Assembly: GCA_910588075.1 (NCBI GenBank)
Contig: CAJUOS010000014.1
Location: 1-39,684 of the forward strand
Direction: 5' to 3'
Length of the DNA stretch: 39,684 nucleotides
Origin: an uncultured Erysipelotrichaceae bacterium
GTDB lineage: Bacteria; Bacillota_I; Bacilli_A; Erysipelotrichales; Coprobacillaceae
A program made the position numbers and the translations under genes. Shown piece by piece: positions 32,866 to 39,684 of the stretch (positions are counted from its first letter, which is position 1; each line of letters begins with the position of its first letter). The notes under the pieces are model-generated. The model was not told the DNA's origin, ran no database searches, and saw only the letters and a program-made list of their open reading frames with translations.

Positions 32866-34365
32866 TTAATCCTCCTTTATAATTGCTTTTTTTATATACT
32901 CTAAAATATCTTTATGTGAAGAAAATTCTAATTGTGCTGCACTTAAATCAAATTGATAATATTGATTTTTAATTGCTAAAACATCTAATCCTGCTAAACA
33001 AGCAGCCTCAATTCCATATTCTGAATCTTCAATAACATAAATATTTTCTCTTGGTATTTCTAATAATGAAACTGCATAATTATAAATTGCTGGATCTGGT
33101 TTTGATCTTTCAAACATATCTCCACTAATTATGCAATCAAACATTGCATTCAACCCACATTCATTAACCATATTTTTTATTTCATTTAAAACATTAGAAG
33201 AAGCAATAGCTATTTTTATATGTTTTGATTTGAGATAAGTAATAAGCTCTTTAACTCCCTCTAACATATATTTTTGATATTCCATAGGATACTTCTCACA
33301 ATATTTTTGCCTTAAATCCATAATTTCCTCTTTTGATAAATAAATATATCGTGATAAAATCTCTACTTCCTTTTCTAAAGAACATCCATAAAATTCTTTT
33401 TTATCTGCATCAGACAGTGTTTTTCCATATTTTTGAACCATACTTTCAAATATATATTGCCAATGTGCTTCACTATCTACTATAACTCCATCCATATCAA
33501 AAATAACAGCTTTTAACTCTTTGTTTGGATATGCTTTTCCAAAAGCTCCATTTTGCATACAAATATTTGAAGCATATAAAGAAGCATCATTCATTGCCTT
33601 TTCAATCCATTCCTTTTTTATAGGTTGTTTCTTTTTCCACCCTTGATTAACAAGAGAATATACAAATACAGTTATATAAGCATCACCTGCACCCATTGTA
33701 TCTTTTGCTTTTATTTGATGTTTTACACCTTCAATCCATTCATTTCCTGTAAAAAATAATGGTATCTCATTGCCTCTTGTTATTAATATAGGTTTATGTA
33801 TTGAATAACTATTGATTTTTTCTTTAATGTCTTGAATTGATAAATGATTCATAGAAAATTGTACTAAATCAACATATGGAATGACCTTTTGAAAATAAGT
33901 CCCTTGTCTATATTTTTCCTTTTCTCCAAAATCATATGACACAATACCTGAAATATCTTTTAACAAATAAAGTTGATCTTCTAATTTAGCATTACAACTT
34001 GTAAAAACAACATCAAAAGTATGAATATATTCCAAATCTTTTGGTAATAAGTGAATAGGTCCTGTCCAACATTGTCCTAAATCAACCTTTATAAATTGTC
34101 TTTCACCATCTATAACATCTTGAATGCATTGTTTTGTTGATGTATTGTTTAAATAACGACAATGAGTTATATCAATATTAAAACTCTTTAAAATTGTTTT
34201 TAGATAATAACCATAACAATCATCTGCAATATATCCTAAATAAGCACTTTCAACTCCTAATTGAGTAGCATTAACAGCTACGTTAACAGCATTTCCTCCT
34301 GGATAAGAAATATTTAAATTCTGATAAACATCAAAGACATTATCACCTAATCCTAATATTTTCAT
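32866..34365 (-). CDS. PfkB sugar kinase fused to HAD phosphatase (FrlD-like + beta-PGM-like)
   Basis: 499-residue two-domain protein. Residues 1-280 are a complete PfkB kinase most like fructoselysine 6-kinase FrlD: N-terminal GLGDNVFDVY, PGGNAVNVAVNATQLG, catalytic DTMGAGDA (Asp228), and the terminal QNGAFG. Residues 284-499 are a complete HAD phosphatase/phosphoglucomutase: DMDG motif I with Asp290/Asp292, IAIASS motif II, SKPDPAIY and EDSEYGI motifs III/IV. Both catalytic sites look intact, so a kinase and a phosphatase or mutase are joined in one chain. The start ATG overlaps the deglycase stop by one base. Fusion by error is unlikely because the linker is open and the neighbours are compact. 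Confidence 0.88.
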   Translation of the reverse strand: MKILGLGDNVFDVYQNLNISYPGGNAVNVAVNATQLGVESAYLGYIADDCYGYYLKTILKSFNIDITHCRYLNNTSTKQCIQDVIDGERQFIKVDLGQCWTGPIHLLPKDLEYIHTFDVVFTSCNAKLEDQLYLLKDISGIVSYDFGEKEKYRQGTYFQKVIPYVDLVQFSMNHLSIQDIKEKINSYSIHKPILITRGNEIPLFFTGNEWIEGVKHQIKAKDTMGAGDAYITVFVYSLVNQGWKKKQPIKKEWIEKAMNDASLYASNICMQNGAFGKAYPNKELKAVIFDMDGVIVDSEAHWQYIFESMVQKYGKTLSDADKKEFYGCSLEKEVEILSRYIYLSKEEIMDLRQKYCEKYPMEYQKYMLEGVKELITYLKSKHIKIAIASSNVLNEIKNMVNECGLNAMFDCIISGDMFERSKPDPAIYNYAVSLLEIPRENIYVIEDSEYGIEAACLAGLDVLAIKNQYYQFDLSAAQLEFSSHKDILEYIKKAIIKED

Positions 34366-35363
34366 TAGTAATCTACTTTCCTATAATATCTACGTATATC
34401 TAATGAATGATTAGTAATAACTTCCATATTTTTTGAAATTCTTTGTAATATTGCATTCATAACAACAGGTGATAGTAGTGGTCTAAATTCATCAGAAATA
34501 TGTGGATATACAAAATCATTACAATCAAAAACAGTTAATTTATTAGTATATTTTTCAAGAAATTTTTTTACTCTTAAATCTAAAGGTCTTGTTTTTCCTT
34601 CTGTAATTAACAATGTTGTACAAACATCTTTTTCAATTAGTTCCAATGTTCCATGAAAAAACTCAGAACTTGATACTGATTTTGTTCTTATCCATTGACT
34701 TTCTTCTAATACACACATAGTATATGAATAACAAACAGGCCATAAATTACCTGAAGCTATCCATATTTGATAAGGTTCATTATGATAATTTTTACAATAT
34801 TCAATTGCTTTATCATCAACAGTTTTACGAACTGATACGAGTAGTGCTGGTAAGTCTTTTAATTCTTCTGCAAATTGGTCATATTGATCAAAGAATCCTT
34901 GATTGTTTAAAATTTTACCAATTAATAAGTATAAAACTAACTCTTGAGGTCTTCCTTCTTCATAAACAAAGCTATAATCACTTAATTTTTCTAATGGTGA
35001 ATCTTTCTTTCCAATAATTGAAACAATAGTGCAACCTTTTTCTTTTAAATATTGAGCACCTGCTACTGTTTCTGGTGTATCTCCTGATTTACTAGACATA
35101 AAGACTAATGAATTTTGGTTTAATTGATTATGTCCTGTCATAACGAGAGTACTTGATAAAATACAATAAACTGGAATAGGACTCATTTCATTAATCATAT
35201 CTGCAAAAGGTTCCATCATTGCTTGTGAACCTCCTACTGATGAAAAGAATATATTACTTAATTCTTGTTGACATATATTGTTTGCTATTGCTTCTAATCG
35301 ATTTCTAGCTTCGTAAATAAACAAACCATTATCTATCATTTTATCTTCATCAAAATTAATCAT
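34365..35363 (-). CDS. SIS-domain deglycase, FrlB-like
   Basis: 332 residues with two SIS folds (about 30-150 and 190-310). It resembles fructosamine-6-phosphate deglycase FrlB of Bacillus, which splits 6-phosphofructosyl-amines into glucose-6-phosphate and an amine: SSKSGDTPETVAGA, WIASGN, SSSEFFHGTLELIE (Glu234 and His237 in the active-site loop), and a C-terminal HSLDIRRYYRKVDY that matches the FrlB tail. GfrE/GfrF-type enzymes for glucoselysine are an alternative. It follows the PTS genes after a hairpin and overlaps the kinase-HAD gene by one base. RBS is AAAGGAAT. Confidence 0.85.
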   Translation of the reverse strand: MINFDEDKMIDNGLFIYEARNRLEAIANNICQQELSNIFFSSVGGSQAMMEPFADMINEMSPIPVYCILSSTLVMTGHNQLNQNSLVFMSSKSGDTPETVAGAQYLKEKGCTIVSIIGKKDSPLEKLSDYSFVYEEGRPQELVLYLLIGKILNNQGFFDQYDQFAEELKDLPALLVSVRKTVDDKAIEYCKNYHNEPYQIWIASGNLWPVCYSYTMCVLEESQWIRTKSVSSSEFFHGTLELIEKDVCTTLLITEGKTRPLDLRVKKFLEKYTNKLTVFDCNDFVYPHISDEFRPLLSPVVMNAILQRISKNMEVITNHSLDIRRYYRKVDY

Positions 35364-35394
35364 TTTATTAATTCCTTTCTATTGTTTTTATAAA

Positions 35395-35423
35395 AATAGC
35401 CCCATCAACGAAATGGAGCTATT
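35395..35423 (-). terminator. Internal hairpin between EIID and the deglycase
   Basis: Minus strand AATAGCTCCAT and ATGGGGCTATT pair over 11 bases (one G-U) around seven bases and run into TTT. It lies inside the operon, with no promoter visible after it, so it probably attenuates the downstream genes or protects the EIID end. Confidence 0.75.
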
Positions 35424-35449
35424 ATTATCTTATAAAAGTTATTTAGAAA

Positions 35450-36271
35450 TTACATCCATCCAAGGAATGACATAAAAATTCCAAATAAGATAATTCCTAA
35501 TATAATAACAAGAACATTAGCATTCTTTTTCTTAAACAACCAGTAAATTAAGAAAACAATGGCTAATGGTAACATATTTGGTAAAATACCATCAAAGACA
35601 CTTTGAACAGTTGTTCCTTCACCCATTCCAAATTTTAAACTTTCACTAAATGCTAAAGAAATATATGAAGGAATTAAGCCACCAACAACCATAACACCTA
35701 AAATACCTGCTGCTTTTGTTATATATTTTGTTCCTTCAGAAATAGTAGAAACAGCTTTAACTCCTAATTTATATCCAAAAGACCCAAACCAAATACGTGA
35801 TATAGCTGCAACAATCCAAATTCCAATATATAAAAGTGGTCCTAGAATTGATCCATCTTGCGCTAATGAACAGCAAATAGCCGCAGAAATTGGTAATACT
35901 GTAAACCAGAAGATTGCATCTCCTAATCCTGCAAAAGGTCCAAACAAACCATTACGTATACCTTCAATTAACTTTCTATCTTCTCCATGTTCCTCCATAG
36001 AAAGAATAAGTCCCATTAAAAATGTTGCCATATGAGGTTCTGTATTAATAAATTCCATATTATATGTCATAAATTCAGCCATATCTTCTTTTGAATCTCC
36101 AAAGATTTTTTCAGCTGCTGGCAACATAGATAATGTAAATCCTGGTGCTTGCATACGTTCAAAACTAAATGACGCTTGTTCTAAAAAAGAAAGGACTGAC
36201 ATTTTTGTAATATCTTTTTTAGTTAATTTACCTCTAGGTTTTCCATTTTTTAATAATTTTCTAGATTCCAT
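35450..36271 (-). CDS. PTS system mannose-family EIID component
   Basis: 273-residue membrane component of the IIC-IID channel. QASFSFERMQAPGFTLSMLPA and FNTEPHMATFLMGL-like sequence near the N-terminus are typical, followed by C-terminal membrane helices. ATG 36271 is six to eight bases after GGAGGTG; the frame open to 36292 is longer but lacks an RBS. It overlaps EIIC by 11 bases. Confidence 0.93.
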   Translation of the reverse strand: MESRKLLKNGKPRGKLTKKDITKMSVLSFLEQASFSFERMQAPGFTLSMLPAAEKIFGDSKEDMAEFMTYNMEFINTEPHMATFLMGLILSMEEHGEDRKLIEGIRNGLFGPFAGLGDAIFWFTVLPISAAICCSLAQDGSILGPLLYIGIWIVAAISRIWFGSFGYKLGVKAVSTISEGTKYITKAAGILGVMVVGGLIPSYISLAFSESLKFGMGEGTTVQSVFDGILPNMLPLAIVFLIYWLFKKKNANVLVIILGIILFGIFMSFLGWM

Positions 36272-37055
36272 CTTCTTCACCTCCGAAGTCATTAACAGTT
36301 ATTTTAGCCGCTGATTCTTCAACTTTCTTTTCATGCATATAATTAATATAAGCAAGACAAACACCAACAACTGCAATTGGTAATACATTTGGTAAATCTA
36401 AGAATGTTGCCATAACAAACCCTAAGAATAAGTATGGTGCATTTTCTTTATTTAAAGAAACCATTAATAATAATCCTAATCCAACAGCTGGTAAAATCCC
36501 TCCAGCTACTTCAAACCCATGAACTAACCAAGTTGGGAATGTGTTTACAAATGATTGAATAGGTGTTTGTAATGCATAAGAACATAAGAATACTAAAAGT
36601 CCAGTAACTAACGCTTTCAATAACCATCCTGAAACAACTAACTTTCCAAATCTATTTGTATCTCCATTGACTGCATAATTATCACATTTATGTGCAATAC
36701 CTACATAAAGTGTATTAAAGAAAATCCCAACCCATTGTGCTAATAATGCAAAAGGTAACGATAAGCCAAGTGCTGTTTTCGCATCTTGCCCAGTTGTATA
36801 CGCAATAACAAATGTCATCATCCCTGCCATTAATGGATCTGGTGGAACTGTTCCACCAACTGTCAACAATCCCAAATAAGACAATTCAGCAACTGCACCA
36901 CATGCAATACCCAATTGAACATCTCCCACAACTATACCTGCAAAAAACGCTACAACCAAAGGTCTAAACCAATAAAAGTTTTCTAATCCTGCATCAAGAG
37001 CACAAATAAATCCTACTAAAAAAAGTAATAGACCTTGGATCAATGTAATCTCCAT
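36261..37055 (-). CDS. PTS system mannose-family EIIC component
   Basis: 264-residue transmembrane sugar permease with about seven to eight helices. GIVVGDVQLGIACGAVAELSYLG and GGTVPPDPLMAGMM are conserved family stretches. It lies 26 bases after EIIB, with AGGGAGG-type RBS, and overlaps EIID. The substrate cannot be read directly; family members carry mannose, fructose, sorbose, hexosamines or glucoselysine/fructoselysine. Confidence 0.94.
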   Translation of the reverse strand: MEITLIQGLLLFLVGFICALDAGLENFYWFRPLVVAFFAGIVVGDVQLGIACGAVAELSYLGLLTVGGTVPPDPLMAGMMTFVIAYTTGQDAKTALGLSLPFALLAQWVGIFFNTLYVGIAHKCDNYAVNGDTNRFGKLVVSGWLLKALVTGLLVFLCSYALQTPIQSFVNTFPTWLVHGFEVAGGILPAVGLGLLLMVSLNKENAPYLFLGFVMATFLDLPNVLPIAVVGVCLAYINYMHEKKVEESAAKITVNDFGGEEDGI

Positions 37056-37081
37056 AAATAAACCTCCCTTATATATTTTTA

Positions 37082-37555
37082 TTAAATTGTATACTTCTTA
37101 TCTCCTGGTGCAATTTGAATATATACATCTACACCATTTGATTTCATAGCTTCAAAATCTTGCATATCTTTATCATCAACATACACATGGGCTTCATGTA
37201 ATACCTTCTTTCCAGGTTTTACATGCATATTACCAACATTAACCTTTTTAATTGGTACTCCACCTTGAATCAACTTCAACATATCATCTGGTGTTTTGCA
37301 AACAATAAAAATTTGTTGTTTTGGACTCGCTTTATGAATAATATCTATTGTTTTTTGTAGTGAAAAAAAACGAATTCCAATTCCAACAGAATCAGCTGTC
37401 ATTTTCATTACAGATTTTTGAACCTCATCATGTGAACATTCATCATCAGCAACAACAATCAAATTTGCTTTACTTGCTCCAGCCCATGCATTACCAACTT
37501 GTCCATGTACAAGTCGATTATCAATTCTCGCAAGAACAATATTTGGTTCTGCCAT
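37082..37555 (-). CDS. PTS system mannose-family EIIB component
   Basis: 157-residue EIIB-Man/Sor domain; the phosphorylated histidine is His17 in ARIDNRLVHGQV. It accepts phosphate from EIIA and transfers it to sugar during uptake. ATG 37555 follows AAGGAGAG. It is the first gene of the long minus-strand operon and is preceded by a promoter overlapped by possible operators. Confidence 0.94.
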   Translation of the reverse strand: MAEPNIVLARIDNRLVHGQVGNAWAGASKANLIVVADDECSHDEVQKSVMKMTADSVGIGIRFFSLQKTIDIIHKASPKQQIFIVCKTPDDMLKLIQGGVPIKKVNVGNMHVKPGKKVLHEAHVYVDDKDMQDFEAMKSNGVDVYIQIAPGDKKYTI

Positions 37556-37575
37556 AAATTTCTCTCCTTTTTTCT

Positions 37576-37592
37576 GTAAGTGCGCACTTTAC
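37576..37592. promoter_or_regulatory. AAGTGCGCACTT palindrome in the EIIB leader
   Basis: A perfect 12-base palindrome (37578-37589) within GTAAGTGCGCACTTTAC, lying just downstream of the predicted EIIB promoter. It is strikingly GC-rich in an AT-rich region. It is likely an operator, different in sequence from the ATTTGTCA repeats. Confidence 0.55.
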
Positions 37593-37601
37593 ATATTTCA
37601 T

Positions 37602-37629
37602 TTTATATCTTTGCCACACAATTTGTCAA
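37602..37629 (-). promoter_or_regulatory. Promoter of the PTS operon
   Basis: Minus strand TTGACA (37624-37629), 16 bases, TATAAA (37602-37607); TAAAAT two bases further on is an alternative -10. The -35 lies within an inverted repeat. Confidence 0.65.
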
Positions 37630-37644
37630 TATATTATTACAAAT
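37621..37644. promoter_or_regulatory. Operator candidate 1 (PTS side)
   Basis: ATTTGTCA, eight bases, TTACAAAT: inverted arms with one mismatch, covering the -35 of the PTS promoter. It has the same arms and spacing as operator candidate 2. Confidence 0.55.
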
Positions 37645-37799
37645 TTTGTTATAAGAATTCCTGTTTTCGCTATAAATCAACGTCAAAATTGTTTTATTTG
37701 TTATTTTTGATAAAATATTATCTATTTTTTAGTATATTCATTAAAAATATATTTTTGATTTTTACCTCTTTTCTTTTTCAAAAATATCTGATAAGATAT

Positions 37800-37823
37800 A
37801 TTTGTCAATTTGTTATGACAAAT
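37800..37823. promoter_or_regulatory. Operator candidate 2 (SIS side)
   Basis: ATTTGTCA, ATTTGTTA, TGACAAAT: perfect 8-base arms with an 8-base spacer. It overlaps a tighter palindrome, AATTTGT-tatg-ACAAATT (37807-37824), whose 18-base size and TTTGT/ACAAA arms resemble HutC-type GntR operators. Confidence 0.6.
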
Positions 37824-37825
37824 TA

Positions 37826-37854
37826 TTGAAACATATAACAAATTGTCATATAAC
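37826..37854 (+). promoter_or_regulatory. Promoter of the second SIS operon
   Basis: TTGAAA (37826-37831), 17 bases, TATAAC (37849-37854). A second possible pair, TTGTTA (37810-37815) with TATAAC (37834-37839), overlaps it. Both adjoin operator candidate 2. Confidence 0.55.
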
Positions 37855-37883
37855 AGATATACAAAAAAATAAGGAGGAAAGAT

Positions 37884-38993
37884 ATGAACAAAAAAAGCCC
37901 TTCTATGTTGTCGTTTATTGAAGAAACCCCTAAACAAATTCATCACAACATAGAAAATTTACATGCTTTGACAGAACAAATCGTCAATTTTTATTTACAG
38001 AAAGATTATCAGACAATTTGGATTATTGCGTCTGGATCAAGTGCTAATGGTTCACAATGTGCTAAACCATTTTTAACAAAGTATTTAAATTGTGATGTTA
38101 AAATTGTATCTCCAAATACATTTATTTATTCTGAGAACAATTTAAAAGACAATGATTTTGCTTTTGTTGTTTCGCAAAGTGGTTGTTCTACAAATTCTAT
38201 TGAAGCATTAAAGAAATTAAAAGAATTAGGGTTTCCTGCTATTGGATTAACAGGAAATATTGAATCTGATTTTAAAGAATTTGCTGACATGATTATTGAT
38301 TATGGTGTAGGTATTGAAACAGTGGGTTATGTAACCAAAGGTGTAACAACTTTAGCATTATTTCTTATTTTATTTGCTTTACAGGTAGCTATAAAGAAAG
38401 GAAATATTTCAAAAGAAAAGTATAATGAAGTATTTGAAGAATTATCTGATATCCCTTCACGACATCAAACAATTCAAAATCATACATGGGAATTTTATCA
38501 TAAAAATAAAGCAGCCCTCACATCAATGAATGTGTGTTATTGTTGTGGTTTTATACAAGGTTATGGTATAGCAACTGAAGCTGCTTTAAAAATAGGTGAA
38601 ACAATTCAAATACCAAGTTTTGCTTATGAGGCAGAAGAATTTATTCATGGCCCTCATTTACAATTAACACCTTATTATACACTTTTCTTTATAGATGATT
38701 TTTCTTTGGGTAGTGATAGATTAATACAAATTTATCAAGCAGCCCATAGTGTTTCTGATTATGTATTCGCTATAACAAACAACCCTATTGTTGATGATCG
38801 ACATGCATTACGTTTACCATTTGAGATAAAAGAACCATTATTATCTCCTTTATACTTATTACCATTTTTTCAAATCATTGCATATCAAGTTACAACTGAC
38901 TTAAATAAATGGAATAAACACCCTATGCTTGCTCATTTTGAAAAATATGTTGATTCCAAAACTGAAACTATTAAAAAGGTTATGCCAGATTAA
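37884..38993 (+). CDS. Second SIS-domain sugar-phosphate deglycase/isomerase-like enzyme
   Basis: 369 residues, two SIS domains (about 40-165 and 205-340). Key motifs are IASGSSANGSQCAKPF, VSQSGCSTNSIEAL (phosphosugar-binding Ser/Thr loop) and EAEEFIHGPHLQL (Glu252, His255), equivalent to the GlmS/FrlB catalytic loop. No glutaminase domain is present, so it is not GlmS. It is more distant from FrlB than the minus-strand SIS protein, and a GfrE/GfrF-like deglycase is possible. ATG 37884 has AAGGAGG upstream. It is the first gene of the divergent operon, and its TAA shares a base with the next ATG. Confidence 0.82.
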   Translation: MNKKSPSMLSFIEETPKQIHHNIENLHALTEQIVNFYLQKDYQTIWIIASGSSANGSQCAKPFLTKYLNCDVKIVSPNTFIYSENNLKDNDFAFVVSQSGCSTNSIEALKKLKELGFPAIGLTGNIESDFKEFADMIIDYGVGIETVGYVTKGVTTLALFLILFALQVAIKKGNISKEKYNEVFEELSDIPSRHQTIQNHTWEFYHKNKAALTSMNVCYCCGFIQGYGIATEAALKIGETIQIPSFAYEAEEFIHGPHLQLTPYYTLFFIDDFSLGSDRLIQIYQAAHSVSDYVFAITNNPIVDDRHALRLPFEIKEPLLSPLYLLPFFQIIAYQVTTDLNKWNKHPMLAHFEKYVDSKTETIKKVMPD

Positions 38994-39640
38994 TGATAAA
39001 AGCTATTATTTTTGATATGGATGGTGTCATCATTGATAGTGAGCCTTATTACCAAAAAGTTCTTTTACACATTCTTAGACATTTTGGAATTCAAGCAACT
39101 CCTTACGATTTATTAGCATTAGCTGGTGGTTCTTCAACTCACTTTAATGAAATTATAAATCCATTAATTCAAGGAATTATTTCTAGAAAAGATTTTGATC
39201 TTTATCATTCTCAATATTATTCGAAACATAATATTCCCTATATGGAAATTATATTTCCATATGTTAAAGATTTGCTTCAATGGCTTAAAGATCATGGTTA
39301 TCGTATTGCTATTGCTTCTAGTTCAAAACAAGATGAAATTTTAAATGTTCTTAATGTATGTCAAATTAGAGAATATTTTGAAATTATTATGAGTGGTGAT
39401 ATGTTTAAAGAATCGAAACCACATCCTGAAATCTATATCACTTGCGTAGAAAAATTAAAACTTAAACCTCATGAATGTATAGCTATTGAAGATAGTGAGT
39501 ATGGCATTACCGCAGCCAAAAAGGCAGGACTTACTTGTATAGCAAAAATTGATAAACGTTTTGGATATAATCAAGAAATGGCTGATTATCATATTAATAA
39601 CTTAATGGAAATTATAAAAATATTGGAGGAAATAAAATGA
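38993..39640 (+). CDS. HAD phosphatase, beta-phosphoglucomutase-like
   Basis: 215-residue HAD subfamily IA protein. Motif I IIFDMDGVIIDSE (Asp8, Asp10), motif II IAIASSS, motif III with SKPHPEIY and motif IV IEDSEYGITAA are intact, with an alpha-helical cap at about 15-85. It closely resembles the HAD half of the kinase fusion on the other strand. It could dephosphorylate a sugar phosphate or move phosphate within it. The start overlaps the SIS stop by one base and lacks a strong RBS, indicating coupling. Confidence 0.88.
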   Translation: MIKAIIFDMDGVIIDSEPYYQKVLLHILRHFGIQATPYDLLALAGGSSTHFNEIINPLIQGIISRKDFDLYHSQYYSKHNIPYMEIIFPYVKDLLQWLKDHGYRIAIASSSKQDEILNVLNVCQIREYFEIIMSGDMFKESKPHPEIYITCVEKLKLKPHECIAIEDSEYGITAAKKAGLTCIAKIDKRFGYNQEMADYHINNLMEIIKILEEIK

Positions 39641-39684
39641 AGAAAATATTATGTCCAAGTATGATGTGTGCGAATTTTGAAAAT
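39637..39684 (+). CDS. Ribulose-phosphate 3-epimerase-like gene, start only
   Basis: The first 16 codons (MKKILCPSMMCANFEN) are seen before the window ends. The I-x-PSxMCAN-F pattern is the first strand of the Rpe/AlsE epimerase barrel. ATG overlaps the HAD stop as ATGA and follows TTGGAGG. Rpe versus allulose-6-phosphate epimerase cannot be decided from so little. Confidence 0.7.
   Translation, partial: MKKILCPSMMCANFEN

Larger units (their letters stand above)
37556..37883. promoter_or_regulatory. Divergent control region of the carbohydrate locus
   Basis: 328 non-coding bases between EIIB (minus) and the second SIS gene (plus). It holds two facing promoters, two 8-8-8 inverted repeats, a GTGCGCAC palindrome and several copies of TTTGTTAT or its complement ATAACAAA. 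No gene is credible here. Confidence 0.7.

Noticed and set aside
37722..37946. 74-codon minus-strand frame overlapping the start of the second SIS gene
   Set aside because: It runs antisense through the promoter, RBS and first codons of a well-supported gene and has no RBS.

Overview
The window is AT-rich (by eye roughly 30% GC) and looks like a low-GC Firmicute. The likeliest source is a gut anaerobe of the Erysipelotrichia/Coprobacillaceae type. The evidence is Gram-positive Shine-Dalgarno sites, a T-box in front of metG, mannose-family PTS genes, a MucBP surface protein, an oxygen-sensitive acyl-CoA dehydratase activase, and a Bacillus-like order of ywlC(tsaC)-rpiB-glyA-upp followed by atpI-B-E-F-H-A-G-D-C. 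The lineage is inferred; there is no rRNA in the window. I see no tRNA, rRNA, CRISPR array, insertion sequence or prophage.

Layout. 1-5.9 kb: a membrane-anchored alpha/beta hydrolase, then a marR regulator and a giant single-chain acyl-CoA dehydratase activase-like protein whose last ~40 codons are separated by a one-base frameshift in an A run. 5.9-11.3 kb: an AbgA-like M20 peptidase, yggS, an unrecognised membrane protein, and metG with its T-box leader. 11.3-14.8 kb: a gene-poor stretch, then an operon of an SCP2-like protein, an iron alcohol dehydrogenase and an aldehyde dehydrogenase. 14.8-16 kb: a small membrane protein and a cell-wall amidase. 16-22.9 kb: the complete F1Fo ATP synthase operon, with atpZ- and atpI-like genes, a coupled 20-codon leader ORF and two tandem promoters. 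The c subunit carries a two-carboxylate ion site, which points to Na+ coupling. 23.2-29.9 kb: a 1182-residue MucBP surface protein sitting inside the otherwise conserved tsaC-rpiB-glyA-upp/atp neighbourhood.

30-39.7 kb is the most unusual part. It is a divergent carbohydrate locus with a mannose-family PTS (EIIB-EIIC-EIID, and a separate EIIA), an FrlB-like SIS deglycase, an FrlD-like PfkB kinase fused to a HAD phosphatase, a DMT permease, deoC and a GntR/UTRA regulator on the minus strand. On the plus strand are a second SIS deglycase-like enzyme, a second HAD phosphatase and the beginning of a ribulose-phosphate-epimerase-like gene. My reading is a pathway for Amadori-type sugar-amines (fructoselysine/glucoselysine-like) or a related phosphosugar. 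Uptake and phosphorylation would be by the PTS and/or the kinase, deglycation by the SIS enzymes, and trimming of phosphosugars by the HADs. Matching 8-8-8 inverted repeats (ATTTGTCA-N8-TGACAAAT type) lie at both divergent promoters and suggest one shared repressor, plausibly the GntR protein.
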